64,000 nt of DNA, taken from positions 553,065 through 617,064 of the forward strand of contig NZ_JAQQTF010000006.1 of NCBI RefSeq assembly GCF_028561275.1, given 5' to 3'. Every line of letters begins with the position of its first letter. Position 1 is the stretch's first letter. Positions 45,579-54,233 of this stretch are shown here, in pieces. Under the pieces are notes generated by a model. That model searched no databases. It was not told the origin of the DNA and saw nothing but the letters and a program-made list of their open reading frames with translations. The position numbers and the translations under genes were made by a program. The DNA is from Aureisphaera galaxeae. GTDB lineage: Bacteria; Bacteroidota; Bacteroidia; Flavobacteriales; Flavobacteriaceae.

Positions 45579-46447
45579 CCCCATTGATTTTAAGCATATT
45601 GGCTTCCACCTGCATTTTTGTGGTTTTTAAGCTTTTCGATCGGTTTAAGATACATACACTGCAGGCCATTGTTGTTAACTACATCACAGCGTGTATTACG
45701 GGATTTATTGCTTTCAATGGAAGTCCGACAGTAGAAAGCATTACTACAGCGCCTTGGTTTATCTACACTTTGGGCTTGGGGATTCTCTTTATTACAGTCT
45801 TCAATTTAATGGCCATCACCACCCAGCGTAGTGGGCTTTCCGTTGTTTCTGTAGCTACAAAGATGAGTGTGGTCATTCCTATTATTTTCGGGCTGGTATA
45901 CTATCGCGAGAGTTTGGGAATCTTCAAAACTTTGGGCATCCTCATGGCCTTGGTGGCTGTTTACCTCACCTCTTCGAAAGGCAAGGGTTCTGCTTCTTTG
46001 GGAATGAAACAGTGGTTGTTGCCCGCCTTGGTGTTCTTGGGAAGTGGGATTATAGATACCAGTATTAAATTCTTGGAAGATGCCTTTGTATCGGAAAACG
46101 ACGTTCCTGTTTTTTCGGCCACGATTTTTGGTGCTGCCGCCAGTGTGGGCATCCTCACGTTGTTGTATCTTAAACTTAGAGGCAAGGTCACTTTCGAACT
46201 AAAAAATGTAATTGGTGGAATCGCCCTAGGAATTCCCAATTACTTTTCCATTTACTTTTTGGTGAAGGCGCTCCGTAGTGGACTTTTTCAGAGTTCCGGC
46301 ATCTTTACGGTGAACAACGTAAGTATCGTAATGCTTTCAACCCTAGTGGGCATACTGTTGTTTCGCGAACGCATCCTCCTAAAAAACTGGCTGGGCATCT
46401 TCTTGGCCGTGGTTAGTATTTTCTTGGTAGCTTTGGGCCAACTCTAA
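45575..46447 (+). CDS. EamA/DMT family transporter
   Basis: 290-residue inner-membrane transporter with about ten hydrophobic helices in two EamA halves, each near 140 residues. The GTG start at 45575 overlaps the ribD stop, and its product starts MTPLILSILASTC. The second half contains the typical FTVNNVSIVMLSTLVGILLFRE segment. The substrate is unknown; linkage to ribD hints at a flavin or riboflavin-related compound but does not prove it. The stop codon overlaps the start of the next gene by one base. Confidence 0.88.
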   Translation: MTPLILSILASTCIFVVFKLFDRFKIHTLQAIVVNYITACITGFIAFNGSPTVESITTAPWFIYTLGLGILFITVFNLMAITTQRSGLSVVSVATKMSVVIPIIFGLVYYRESLGIFKTLGILMALVAVYLTSSKGKGSASLGMKQWLLPALVFLGSGIIDTSIKFLEDAFVSENDVPVFSATIFGAAASVGILTLLYLKLRGKVTFELKNVIGGIALGIPNYFSIYFLVKALRSGLFQSSGIFTVNNVSIVMLSTLVGILLFRERILLKNWLGIFLAVVSIFLVALGQL

Positions 46448-47058
46448 TGGATACAATAAAGGACACGTACAAAACTTTGGTAAAACCTTCGCCCGAGACA
46501 CTCTTCAAGGATCGAGGCAGTAAGTTTTTTGGCTATGCTTTCCCTGTAAAGAATGAAGATGATATTCGAGCGTGTATCGAACAATTGAAAAAACAGCATC
46601 ACTCCGCCCGCCATTGGTGTTACGCTTGGCAGTTGGGAAAAGACTACAGCAGTTATCGGGCGAATGACGACGGGGAACCATCCAACAGTGCCGGAATGCC
46701 TATTTACGGTCAATTACAGGCGTTTGAAGTGACCAATACCCTGGTAGTGGTTGTACGTTATTTTGGAGGTACAAAATTAGGGGTGGGAGGATTGATACAA
46801 GCCTATCGCGCCGGGGCCCAAATGGCATTGGAAGCTTCAGAAATTGTGGAAAAGACAATCGACGAAGAGTTCTTGGTGAAATTCGATTATCCAGAAATGA
46901 ATGTGGTCATGCGAATGATCAAAGAGCAAAACCTCAACATCATCGCTCAGGAAATGAACCTACATTGCGCATTCACATTATCGGTGCGCAAGAAGGATTC
47001 TGAACGAATTTTCCAACTCTTTCAGGACACCTACAAAGTAAGTATTAAACGGCTCTAA
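46447..47058 (+). CDS. YigZ / IMPACT family protein
   Basis: 203-residue cytoplasmic protein of the UPF0029/YigZ family, related to eukaryotic IMPACT, an inhibitor of the translation-control kinase Gcn2. The hallmark segments are SKFFGYAFPV, HHSARHWCYAWQ, NDDGEPSNSAGMPIYGQL and VVRYFGGTKLGVGGLIQAYR. The C-terminal ferredoxin-like domain follows. The bacterial function is not well defined, although ribosome or RNA contact is suspected. It forms the third gene of the overlapping series ribD-EamA-yigZ. Confidence 0.92.
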   Translation: MDTIKDTYKTLVKPSPETLFKDRGSKFFGYAFPVKNEDDIRACIEQLKKQHHSARHWCYAWQLGKDYSSYRANDDGEPSNSAGMPIYGQLQAFEVTNTLVVVVRYFGGTKLGVGGLIQAYRAGAQMALEASEIVEKTIDEEFLVKFDYPEMNVVMRMIKEQNLNIIAQEMNLHCAFTLSVRKKDSERIFQLFQDTYKVSIKRL

Positions 47059-47065
47059 AAAGCGC

Positions 47066-47467
47066 TTACGATTCGCTCAACTTTTCAATGAGGTAAGAAG
47101 GTGCTTTCATCAACTTTTTGGTGGTAGTATTTATAAAACAAAGGGTAGTCATGGCAGTGACCAACAGTTGCCCCTCTTCGTTGTGAATTTCGTAGTCAAA
47201 CTCAATTTTGAAAGTAGGAATTTTCCTTAACGTTGTCGTAACATAAATGAGGTCATCGTATCGTGCGGGATACTTAAAATCAATACTCAAATGAGTTACA
47301 GGAAGTTGCACATTGTTTTCTTCCATCCATTTGTAAGAAAAGCCCAATTCACGCAGCCATTCGGTTCTTCCCTGTTCTAAAAACTGAGCATAATTTCCGT
47401 AGTAGACCACGCCCATTTGATCGGTTTCACCGTAACGAACGCGCAGTTTAGTAGTATTTTTCTTCAC
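47066..47467 (-). CDS. acyl-CoA thioesterase, 4HBT/YbgC family
   Basis: 133-residue hotdog-fold thioesterase. The active-site segment RYGETDQMGVVYYGNYAQFLEQGRTEWLRELG is typical (Asp in ETDQMGVVYYGNY). The frame is open upstream to 47593, but the family N-terminus corresponds to a GTG at 47467 giving MKKNTTKLRVRY. The upstream part is low-complexity and would be atypical, so GTG is preferred. It probably hydrolyses short- or medium-chain acyl-CoA. It is convergent with yigZ, with 7 bases between the stops. Confidence 0.85.
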   Translation of the reverse strand: MKKNTTKLRVRYGETDQMGVVYYGNYAQFLEQGRTEWLRELGFSYKWMEENNVQLPVTHLSIDFKYPARYDDLIYVTTTLRKIPTFKIEFDYEIHNEEGQLLVTAMTTLCFINTTTKKLMKAPSYLIEKLSES

Positions 47468-47594
47468 AAAATTTAAGGCTAAAAAGGGAGAACTTTTTTG
47501 CTCCCAAGGCTTTAACTTAACATGAGAAAAAAAAACTAGAAAATCAATACCTAAACCATTTTTTTTTTCAGTTATTTGTTCACATATTTGCATT

Positions 47595-47614
47595 GTTAGG
47601 AAATCGTTAGGAAA
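47595..47614 (+). repeat. two GTTAGGAAA direct repeats before dnaA
   Basis: GTTAGGAAA occurs at 47595-47603 and 47606-47614, an 11-bp period (about one helical turn), 60 bases before the dnaA start. It may be a regulator site. It is unlike the DnaA box consensus. Confidence 0.4.
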
Positions 47615-47673
47615 AACCCTCTTTCCTGCTTTTTTAACAAGACAATTAACTAACTCAACCTCTGACTACAACT

Positions 47674-49101
47674 ATGGGTAAAACTGCCGAACTGGTTTGG
47701 AAAAATTGCTTGTCCTTTATTGAAGATAATATTTCGACACAAGCATACAAAACCTGGTTCGAACCCATTAAGGCAGTGAAGCTCACCGACAATGCCCTGA
47801 GCATACAAGTTCCGAGTAAATTTTTCTATGAGTGGCTGGAAGAGCATTATGTAAAGTTGCTCAAAGTAGCCCTTACCAAAGAATTGGGTGGTACGGCCAA
47901 ATTGGTGTACATCATTAAGATGGAAAACACCTATGGCAACAAGCAGCCTTTCACGGAAAAAATTCCGAGTGCAAATCGCACGCAGGTAAAGTCGCAAGAG
48001 GTAGACGTTCCTGTTAAGAACAAAAGTCCGGAGCTGAAGAATCCATTTGTGATTCCAGGTATCCGAAATGTAAAGATAGAATCCCAACTTAATCCAAGTT
48101 ATAACTTCGAGAATTTCTTGGAAGGGGAATCCAACCGCTTGGCACGCTCTGCTGGATTGGCTGTAGCAAACAAACCGGGGGGAACTTCCTTTAATCCACT
48201 TCTTATTTTTGGAGGTGTTGGTTTGGGTAAGACTCATTTGGCCCACGCCATAGGGGTAGACATAAAAGACAAGTACCCCGAAAAAACGGTACTTTATATT
48301 TCTGCGGAAAAATTTACGCAGCAATACATCGAAAGCGTTAAGAAAAACAATCGTAACGACTTCATCCACTTTTACCAGATCATCGATGTATTGATCGTGG
48401 ACGATATCCAATTGCTTTCCGGAAAAGCGGGAACACAGGATGTCTTCTTCCACATCTTTAACCATTTGCACCAAAATGGAAAGCAGGTGATCCTTACGAG
48501 TGATAAAGCGCCTGTGGATATGATCGATATCGAACAGCGATTGCTTTCCCGTTTTAAATGGGGACTTTCTGCCGAACTCAACCATCCGGATTACGATACC
48601 CGTGTGGCGATCATCAAAAACAAGCTCTATCGTGACGGTGTTGAAATGCCAGAAGACATTATTGAGTTTTTGGCCAATAACATTAAAACCAACATCCGTG
48701 AATTGGAAGGTGCCATCATTTCCTTGATTGCGCATTCCTCTTTCAACAAAAGGGAAATCACCATCGATCTTGCCAAGAAGATTGTAGACAATTATGTGAA
48801 GCATACCAAGCGGGAAGTTTCCATAGACTACATCCAGAAAGTGGTGAGCGAATATTTCCAGATGGATGTAGAGACCCTACAATCGAAAACAAGAAAACGC
48901 CACATTGTACAAGCCCGTCAGTTGGCCATGTTCTTTGCGAAGAAATTCACCAAGGCCTCTTTGGCGTCCATTGGTTCGCAGATTGGACAAAGGGACCATG
49001 CTACGGTACTCCATGCCTGTAAAACGGTAGACAACCTCTCCAGTACCGACAAGCAATTCCGCAAATACGTGGAAGACCTAAACAAGAAACTAACACTATA
49101 A
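47674..49101 (+). CDS. dnaA: chromosomal replication initiator protein DnaA
   Basis: 475-residue AAA+ initiator that binds DnaA boxes and opens oriC. Domain I is at 1-90 (VWKNCLSFIEDNISTQAYKTWF). A short linker is followed by domain III with Walker A GGVGLGKTHLAHA (about residues 182-194), Walker B LIVDDIQLL (about 245), and sensor II segment. Domain IV (about 370-475) has the signature SLASIGSQIGQRDHATVLHACKTV-type DNA-binding helix. An intrinsic terminator follows. No cluster of TTATCCACA boxes is seen on either side, so I cannot place oriC here. Confidence 0.97.
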   Translation: MGKTAELVWKNCLSFIEDNISTQAYKTWFEPIKAVKLTDNALSIQVPSKFFYEWLEEHYVKLLKVALTKELGGTAKLVYIIKMENTYGNKQPFTEKIPSANRTQVKSQEVDVPVKNKSPELKNPFVIPGIRNVKIESQLNPSYNFENFLEGESNRLARSAGLAVANKPGGTSFNPLLIFGGVGLGKTHLAHAIGVDIKDKYPEKTVLYISAEKFTQQYIESVKKNNRNDFIHFYQIIDVLIVDDIQLLSGKAGTQDVFFHIFNHLHQNGKQVILTSDKAPVDMIDIEQRLLSRFKWGLSAELNHPDYDTRVAIIKNKLYRDGVEMPEDIIEFLANNIKTNIRELEGAIISLIAHSSFNKREITIDLAKKIVDNYVKHTKREVSIDYIQKVVSEYFQMDVETLQSKTRKRHIVQARQLAMFFAKKFTKASLASIGSQIGQRDHATVLHACKTVDNLSSTDKQFRKYVEDLNKKLTL

Positions 49102-49107
49102 CTATGT

Positions 49108-49133
49108 AATCCTGCCCTGGCGGGATTTTTTTA
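49108..49133 (+). terminator. terminator of dnaA
   Basis: AATCCTGCC / GGCGGGATT stem (one T-G pair) followed by seven T, 6 bases after the dnaA stop. Confidence 0.75.
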
Positions 49134-49144
49134 TATCCTTATTT

Positions 49145-49597
49145 ATGAAAACCCGTGTACTCATGGTCTGTCTTGGCAACATTTGCAGATCCCCATTGGC
49201 CGAAGGTATTCTGAAATCCAAAGTAGATCCCGATAAAGTTCAGGTGGACTCTGCCGGAACCGGTGGTTGGCATGTGGGTGAAAGACCCGACCCCAGAAGT
49301 ATAGCCATTGCCCGAAAAATGGGATTGGATATAACCGACCAACGCGGGCGTAAATTTTCTACGTACGACTTCGAACAGTACGACCATATCTTCGTGATGG
49401 ACAATTCCAATTATCGGGATGTCGTTAGATTGGCCAATGACGATAGTGACCGAGCAAAAGTGAAGATGATTTTAAACGAAATTTTTCCTGGAGAAAATGT
49501 AGATGTCCCCGACCCCTACTACGGTGGTGATCAGGGATTCGAGAATGTTTACAATATGCTCGACGAGGCTTGTGAGAAAATTGTGAGTTGGCTGTAA
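49145..49597 (+). CDS. low molecular weight protein-tyrosine-phosphatase
   Basis: 150-residue cytoplasmic phosphatase of the arsenate-reductase-like fold. The P-loop CxxxxxR-S is C9-LGNIC-R15-S16, including the second Cys (C14) that protects the nucleophile. The general-acid Asp lies in VDVPDPYYGG (about residue 121). Bacterial members often act on tyrosine kinases controlling polysaccharide export. No kinase gene is adjacent. A terminator separates it from dnaA. Confidence 0.95.
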   Translation: MKTRVLMVCLGNICRSPLAEGILKSKVDPDKVQVDSAGTGGWHVGERPDPRSIAIARKMGLDITDQRGRKFSTYDFEQYDHIFVMDNSNYRDVVRLANDDSDRAKVKMILNEIFPGENVDVPDPYYGGDQGFENVYNMLDEACEKIVSWL

Positions 49598-49645
49598 TGA
49601 AAGGGTTGCTCTAATTTTCACTACTTTAGTGGAAAACTAAGTCCT

Positions 49646-51037
49646 ATGAAAAAACAAACCCTATTTATGTTATGTGTACTCTTAAGTGGCCTTGTATATG
49701 CCCAGAGTATCAACGTGAGTCTTCAACCCTTTGCTACCGGATTAAGTTCCCCTGTAGATATTGCCCATGCAGGCGATGATCGCTTATTCGTGGTGGAGCA
49801 AGGAGGAAGAATTAAAATCGTACAAGACGATGGAACTGTAAACACTACTCCATTCTTGGATATTTCCAGTCAAGTTTCCAATGGAAGTGAGCAAGGATTG
49901 TTAGGTCTCGCATTTCACCCCGATTATGCTACCAACGGCTATTTCTTTGTAAGTTATACGGACAACAGTGGAGATTCTCAAGTTTCCCGTTTTTCGGTAA
50001 GTGGCGATCCCGATGTGGCAGATGGCGCTTCCGAATTGGAAATCATCGATTCCAATCAGCCTTTCCCGAATCACAACGGAGGTTCCCTAAATTTTGGACC
50101 TGACGGGATGCTTTACATTTCCTGGGGTGATGGAGGAAGTGGTGGTGACCCTGGAAACCGCGCTCAAAATACAACCCTTTTATTGGGTAAATTATTACGT
50201 ATCGATATAGACAATACCGACCCAGGTCTTAACTACGCAATTCCTTCAGACAATCCTTTTGCAGGTAGTGCAACGGATGCTGAAGAAATCTGGGCCTACG
50301 GACTGAGAAATGCTTGGAAGTTTACTTTCGATAGTGACAATGGCGATATCTGGATTGGCGATGTAGGGCAGGAAAATGTAGAAGAAATTGACAGAGCTCC
50401 TTATACCGATGCAGGTCTTAACTACGGTTGGAGATGTTATGAAGGGAACGATCCTTTCAACACATCCAACTGTCCTCCAGATAATGAATTGACTTTCCCA
50501 ATCGGAGTGTATTCTTCTAGCAACGCTACACCGCATTGTTCTATTACTGGAGGATATGTTTACCGCGGATCTGACTATCCTGACATGCAGGGCATCTATT
50601 TCTTTGCCGATGTGTGTAGTGGAATGATAGGAGGAATCGAAAATATTGGAGCTACCAATGACGTAGTAGACTACGGCACCTTTGGCGGATCTTGGGTTTC
50701 CTTCGGGGAAAACATGAACAACGAATTGTTCATTGCCAATATTTCTGGAAGCATTTCGCGTGTTACAGGAGAAACTGTATTGGGAGTAAACGACCTTAAA
50801 GCGTTGAACATTTCCATAGCTCCCAATCCAGTAACCAACCGTTTGTCTGTGATTTCTAACAACAATATTCCTTTCGAAATTACCATTCAAGATATGAAAG
50901 GTAGTATCTTGCATACAGAAAGACACACCGGACAAACCCCATTGAATCTAGACACCAGTTCCTTTGCTTCTGGACTATACCTCGCAAAAATCACTTCAGA
51001 ACAGGGATCGGCGGTGCAGAAGATTGTGAAACAGTAA
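49646..51037 (+). CDS. secreted PQQ-dependent sugar-dehydrogenase-like protein with T9SS sorting domain
   Basis: 463-residue extracellular protein. The signal peptide ends ...SGLVYAQ. Residues about 25-370 form a six-bladed soluble-glucose/sorbosone dehydrogenase-type propeller: SPVDIAHAGDDRLFVVEQGG, EQGLLGLAFHPDY, HNGGSLNFGPDGMLYISWGDGG and YGLRNAWKFTFD are family signatures. The last 80 residues are a type A sorting domain (SIAPNPVTNRLSVI, FASGLYLAKITSEQG). The predicted reaction is oxidation of a sugar with PQQ. No pqq synthesis genes are in the window, so the cofactor must be supplied otherwise, or the domain may be non-enzymatic. Confidence 0.9.
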   Translation: MKKQTLFMLCVLLSGLVYAQSINVSLQPFATGLSSPVDIAHAGDDRLFVVEQGGRIKIVQDDGTVNTTPFLDISSQVSNGSEQGLLGLAFHPDYATNGYFFVSYTDNSGDSQVSRFSVSGDPDVADGASELEIIDSNQPFPNHNGGSLNFGPDGMLYISWGDGGSGGDPGNRAQNTTLLLGKLLRIDIDNTDPGLNYAIPSDNPFAGSATDAEEIWAYGLRNAWKFTFDSDNGDIWIGDVGQENVEEIDRAPYTDAGLNYGWRCYEGNDPFNTSNCPPDNELTFPIGVYSSSNATPHCSITGGYVYRGSDYPDMQGIYFFADVCSGMIGGIENIGATNDVVDYGTFGGSWVSFGENMNNELFIANISGSISRVTGETVLGVNDLKALNISIAPNPVTNRLSVISNNNIPFEITIQDMKGSILHTERHTGQTPLNLDTSSFASGLYLAKITSEQGSAVQKIVKQ

Positions 51038-51043
51038 TCCCCT

Positions 51044-51760
51044 ATGGAGCAACCGATAGGAAACGTATATTTAATTCCTAATACCTTGGGCGATACTCCT
51101 CCGTTGGAAGTATTGCCCTTGTTGGTTAAAAAAGCGGTCGAAGAGATTGACCATTATATTGTAGAACATGAAAAGGACGCTAGGCGCTTCATTAAAAGCA
51201 TCGTCCCTAGAAAGTCGCAACCCGACCTTCACTTTTCTATCATCAATAAGTTTACCGACCCTTCAGAAATACCTGATATGCTCAGTCCTTGTTTTGAAGG
51301 GTATGATGTGGGCATTATTAGCGATGCAGGTTGTCCGGGCATAGCAGACCCGGGTGCCCTTGTGGTAGCGCAGGCACATTCAAAAGGAGTGAAAGTGGTG
51401 CCCTTGGTAGGCCCTTCCTCCATTCTATTGGCCATGATGGCCAGTGGGTTCAATGGACAGAACTTCGCCTTCAACGGTTATTTGCCTATAGACAAACGCG
51501 AGCGACGGCAGGAAATAAAACGTTTGGAACGTCTTTCGGCAGAGGCCAATCAGTCGCAACTGTTTATTGAAACGCCTTATCGTAATAATCAGTTGTTGGA
51601 GAGTTTAACGAGCGTATTGCAACCACAAACGCAGCTGTGTGTGGCTTGCGATATTACTTTGCCTTCAGAATATATCTTGACACAATCTTCGGAAAGCTGG
51701 AAAAAAACAAAGGTGGACCTAAACAAAAGACCCACCTTATTTATCATACACAAAGGATAA
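51044..51760 (+). CDS. RsmI-like SAM-dependent (tetrapyrrole-type) methyltransferase
   Basis: 238-residue cytoplasmic methylase related to RsmI, which 2'-O-methylates C1402 of 16S rRNA. The family segments are ISDAGCPGIADPGALVVAQAH (about residues 92-112), PLVGPSSILLAMMASGFNGQNFAFNGYLP and an IETPYRNNQLLESL strand. The N-terminus (GNVYLIPNTLGDTPPLEVLP) differs from classical RsmI, and Bacteroidota often carry this shorter paralogue besides true RsmI. The exact substrate is thus uncertain. It begins 6 bases after the preceding gene. Confidence 0.88.
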   Translation: MEQPIGNVYLIPNTLGDTPPLEVLPLLVKKAVEEIDHYIVEHEKDARRFIKSIVPRKSQPDLHFSIINKFTDPSEIPDMLSPCFEGYDVGIISDAGCPGIADPGALVVAQAHSKGVKVVPLVGPSSILLAMMASGFNGQNFAFNGYLPIDKRERRQEIKRLERLSAEANQSQLFIETPYRNNQLLESLTSVLQPQTQLCVACDITLPSEYILTQSSESWKKTKVDLNKRPTLFIIHKG

Positions 51761-51762
51761 GC

Positions 51763-52404
51763 TTATAGCACCTTCGCTTTTCTGTTCGGAACGATCAATG
51801 ACGTATCGTATCCGGAAAATTTCTTTAAGTAGTACCGAATCGAAGTTCCGAAGGCGTCCTGAAAATTAACAGAACCTCCACTTCGCAGGTACTTTTTCAC
51901 ATTTCCTGCCCCTGCTAGGTGCGCAGCAGCAAGAATACCAGATTCGGTCACCTTCACTCCTCCTATGCTTCTTCCTACGTATCTTTTAATATCGCGTCTC
52001 AGGATCCACTTGTTTCGGGAAGCATAGGCCGTAAAAGCCTCTTCCTGCAAACGGGTATCCGTAAGGAAATCTTGGGTGTTGTAAATTCCGATCATCTTCA
52101 GGGTCGATTTACCAAACTGGTACTTCCCCATATAACCGAATTCATTAATGACACGATAACGTCCTTGGGATTCTTTAAAGCCAATGGCTTCTTTAAACCC
52201 TACATACGTTTTTCCTAAATACAATTGGAAGAAATCCTCAGCCTCTTCTTCAACGACCTCATCTTCATTGGGCACGTTGTAGCATACCGACTCCTCGGTA
52301 AAAATATAGTGGGAAAGATCCACTCCATTTTTAGAGGAAAATCCTGTCGAGACTAAAGAAACAACAAGAACGAATAAACCGATTTGTATAAAACTACGTT
52401 TCAT
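51763..52404 (-). CDS. exported lysozyme-like (SLT-fold) protein
   Basis: 213-residue exported protein with a signal segment (MKRSFIQIGLFVLVVSLVSTGF). From residue about 70 the layout resembles a transglycosylase or lysozyme-like fold: FKEAIGFKESQGRYRVINEFGYMGKYQFGKSTLKMIG has the E-S-Q-G and GxYQF pattern of goose-type and SLT lysozymes. GILAAAHLAGAGNVKKYLRSGG is also typical. It probably acts on peptidoglycan. ATG at 52404 is preferred to an in-frame TTG at 52413. It is separated from mltG by 259 bases. Confidence 0.75.
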   Translation of the reverse strand: MKRSFIQIGLFVLVVSLVSTGFSSKNGVDLSHYIFTEESVCYNVPNEDEVVEEEAEDFFQLYLGKTYVGFKEAIGFKESQGRYRVINEFGYMGKYQFGKSTLKMIGIYNTQDFLTDTRLQEEAFTAYASRNKWILRRDIKRYVGRSIGGVKVTESGILAAAHLAGAGNVKKYLRSGGSVNFQDAFGTSIRYYLKKFSGYDTSLIVPNRKAKVL

Positions 52405-52663
52405 TTCTGACAAAATTTCAAGTAGAAAATTCCTACTTTCATTTCAGCGTGCAAAAATACAACCTATTTCACGAATTTTCAGTGATTTTGGTCTTTCTTT
52501 GTTAAAACGTCAACAAAAATCGTTGAACCGATGGTTTCGTTAACAAATCTGTAACAAATGTAGTTTTAAAAGCTTATACGAATTAAAATGTGTTAAAAAA
52601 GTAGTTAACTAACTTATTAACAGCACCTTTTATTGCATTTCTTTCAAAAAAAGTGGAAAATTC
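52405..52663 (-). promoter_or_regulatory. A+T-rich gap with promoter of lysozyme-like gene
   Basis: On the minus strand TATTTTTG (52459-52452) matches TAnnTTTG, 48 bases before the lysozyme-like gene start. The rest of the gap has several GTTAAC/AACAAAT repeats but no clear gene or terminator. Confidence 0.45.
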
Positions 52664-53713
52664 TTACCGATTTACTCCTTGACTATTAATCCACCGAACG
52701 TACTCTTGGCGGTTGCGGTTATGCTGTGCCAAGCTCTTGGCGAACTTATGATAGCCGAAGTCCTTCACATTGGCCACCATGTACAAATAATCGTGCTTTT
52801 CGTAGTTAAGCACTGCATCGATAGAAGAAATATCGGGCATGGTAATAGGCCCGGGGGGTACACCCACATGTTTGTAGGTGTTGTATAATGACGGATTTTC
52901 CAAATCCTTGTAGAGTACTCTTTTAATCACCTGGTCGAAATCGCCTTCACTATGCTTTTTGGCAAAGATCACCGTAGGATCTGCCTGTAACATCATGCCT
53001 TTATTAATGCGATTCATATACAATCCAGCTACCCTAGGGCGTTCTTCTTCCTTAGCGGTCTCTTTTTGCACCACGGCCGCCAAAGACATCACCTGATCGC
53101 GTGTTAAACCAATGGACTTAGCTTTTTGGTTACGGGAAGCATTCCAAAACCGATTGTACTCCTCCAGCATCTTTTCGGTAAATCCGTCGGGCGACATATT
53201 CCAATACATTTCATAGGTATTGGGAATGTACATCCCAATGGCAGAAGCTTCTGTAAAACCGGATTCCTGCAAAAAGGAGGCGTCCTTCATGGCATTCAAC
53301 AAGGAAAGACTATCAGCTTCTAATTGACGTGACAAATGCCCCGCTAAATTCTCAAGACGTTCCTGATTGTTGAATTTCACTTTAATAGGGGTATTGCCAA
53401 TTCTAATCGCATTGACAATATCATTATTATTCATTCCCTTCTTAATAATGAAGTGCCCTGGCTTGATGTTGGCAGGGTACTTTTTGCGATTCGCAACTGC
53501 TTCAAACGAAACATCATTCTTCAATAGGGGACGTAACTCTGTCAATACATCGCTAAAGCTAGCACCCGTAGGAATGTATACATGGGCCTCTTCATTATTG
53601 AAGGCCGTATTGGACGTAAATACACTGGTATATACAAAATAGGCAAACCCAGCCATAAAAATAAGGCCTATGAATACCACTGCCCATATAACTCTTTTAA
53701 GATTTTTCTTCAT
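52664..53713 (-). CDS. mltG: endolytic transglycosylase MltG
   Basis: 349-residue inner-membrane enzyme that cuts nascent glycan strands and so sets their length. One N-terminal helix (MKKNLKRVIWAVVFIGLIFMAGFAYFVY region) anchors it. A LysM-like domain follows, with GASFSDVLTELRPLL. The YceG catalytic domain has VVQKETAKEEERPRVAGLYMNRI, where the first Glu is the presumed catalytic residue, then LQADPTVIFA and the C-terminal SLYNTYKHVGVPPGPITMPD. ATG at 53713 is chosen over 53791, as the upstream codons give no membrane start. It overlaps the GNAT gene by 17 bases. Confidence 0.94.
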   Translation of the reverse strand: MKKNLKRVIWAVVFIGLIFMAGFAYFVYTSVFTSNTAFNNEEAHVYIPTGASFSDVLTELRPLLKNDVSFEAVANRKKYPANIKPGHFIIKKGMNNNDIVNAIRIGNTPIKVKFNNQERLENLAGHLSRQLEADSLSLLNAMKDASFLQESGFTEASAIGMYIPNTYEMYWNMSPDGFTEKMLEEYNRFWNASRNQKAKSIGLTRDQVMSLAAVVQKETAKEEERPRVAGLYMNRINKGMMLQADPTVIFAKKHSEGDFDQVIKRVLYKDLENPSLYNTYKHVGVPPGPITMPDISSIDAVLNYEKHDYLYMVANVKDFGYHKFAKSLAQHNRNRQEYVRWINSQGVNR

Positions 53714-54233
53714 ATACTTTCTGATATAAAAGTTCATTCTTGTACACCCCGCCCGAAAGAATCCAATCCACCTTCGTGCCAGCTTTCTCAAAACCTAGTT
53801 TTTCGAACAGTCGAATGCTAGGGGTATTATCTTCGGTGATGTTGGCATACACTTGATGTACTTGTAAATGTTTTCGTGCGTAGTTGCAAAGGAGCTCCAA
53901 GGATTCGGTTGCGTACCCTCTCTGCCGATCGGAATCTGAAAAGATTACGATACCAACCCCTACCCTTCTGTGCTTGGGATCGAAGTCGAAGAAGTCGATA
54001 AGGCCTACTCCTTCCTCCCAACCAACAGGGCAAACAACCAAGCGCAATTGTTTCACCTCAAAAATATCCCTGTGGGCATTGTCCAAGTACTGTTTCAACA
54101 CGTATTTGGAATATGGCGTTTGGGTATGGCTTACCTCCCAGATGGACTCATTGTTTTCCAATTCATACAACAATTCCAAATCGGTAGGCTCTAAAGCTCT
54201 TAGATATACATGTTCTCCCTGCAGTGCTTTCAT
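53697..54233 (-). CDS. GNAT family N-acetyltransferase (RimJ/RimL-like)
   Basis: 178-residue Acetyltransf_3-type enzyme. The N-terminus MKALQGEHVYLRALEPTDLELLY and the acetyl-CoA loop RQRGYATESLELL (about residues 108-120) are typical; the C-terminal NITEDNTPSIRLFEKLGFEKAG completes the fold. Substrate unknown. The ATG at 54233 overlaps the dapF stop (ATGA), and its own end overlaps the mltG start, so dapF-GNAT-mltG form one tightly packed operon. Its place between two peptidoglycan genes is suggestive but does not fix the substrate. Confidence 0.92.
   Translation of the reverse strand: MKALQGEHVYLRALEPTDLELLYELENNESIWEVSHTQTPYSKYVLKQYLDNAHRDIFEVKQLRLVVCPVGWEEGVGLIDFFDFDPKHRRVGVGIVIFSDSDRQRGYATESLELLCNYARKHLQVHQVYANITEDNTPSIRLFEKLGFEKAGTKVDWILSGGVYKNELLYQKVYEEKS

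Noticed and set aside
47650-48804. 384-codon antisense ORF across dnaA
   Set aside because: It lies entirely opposite the well-supported dnaA gene, its product is compositionally odd and has no domain, and it is a codon-bias shadow.
47594-49144. Origin of replication next to dnaA
   Set aside because: No cluster of TTATCCACA-like boxes or A+T-rich unwinding element was seen; in Bacteroidota oriC is often not adjacent to dnaA.
50246-50935. 229-codon antisense ORF across the sugar-dehydrogenase-like gene
   Set aside because: Shadow of a gene with clear family motifs; no recognisable product.
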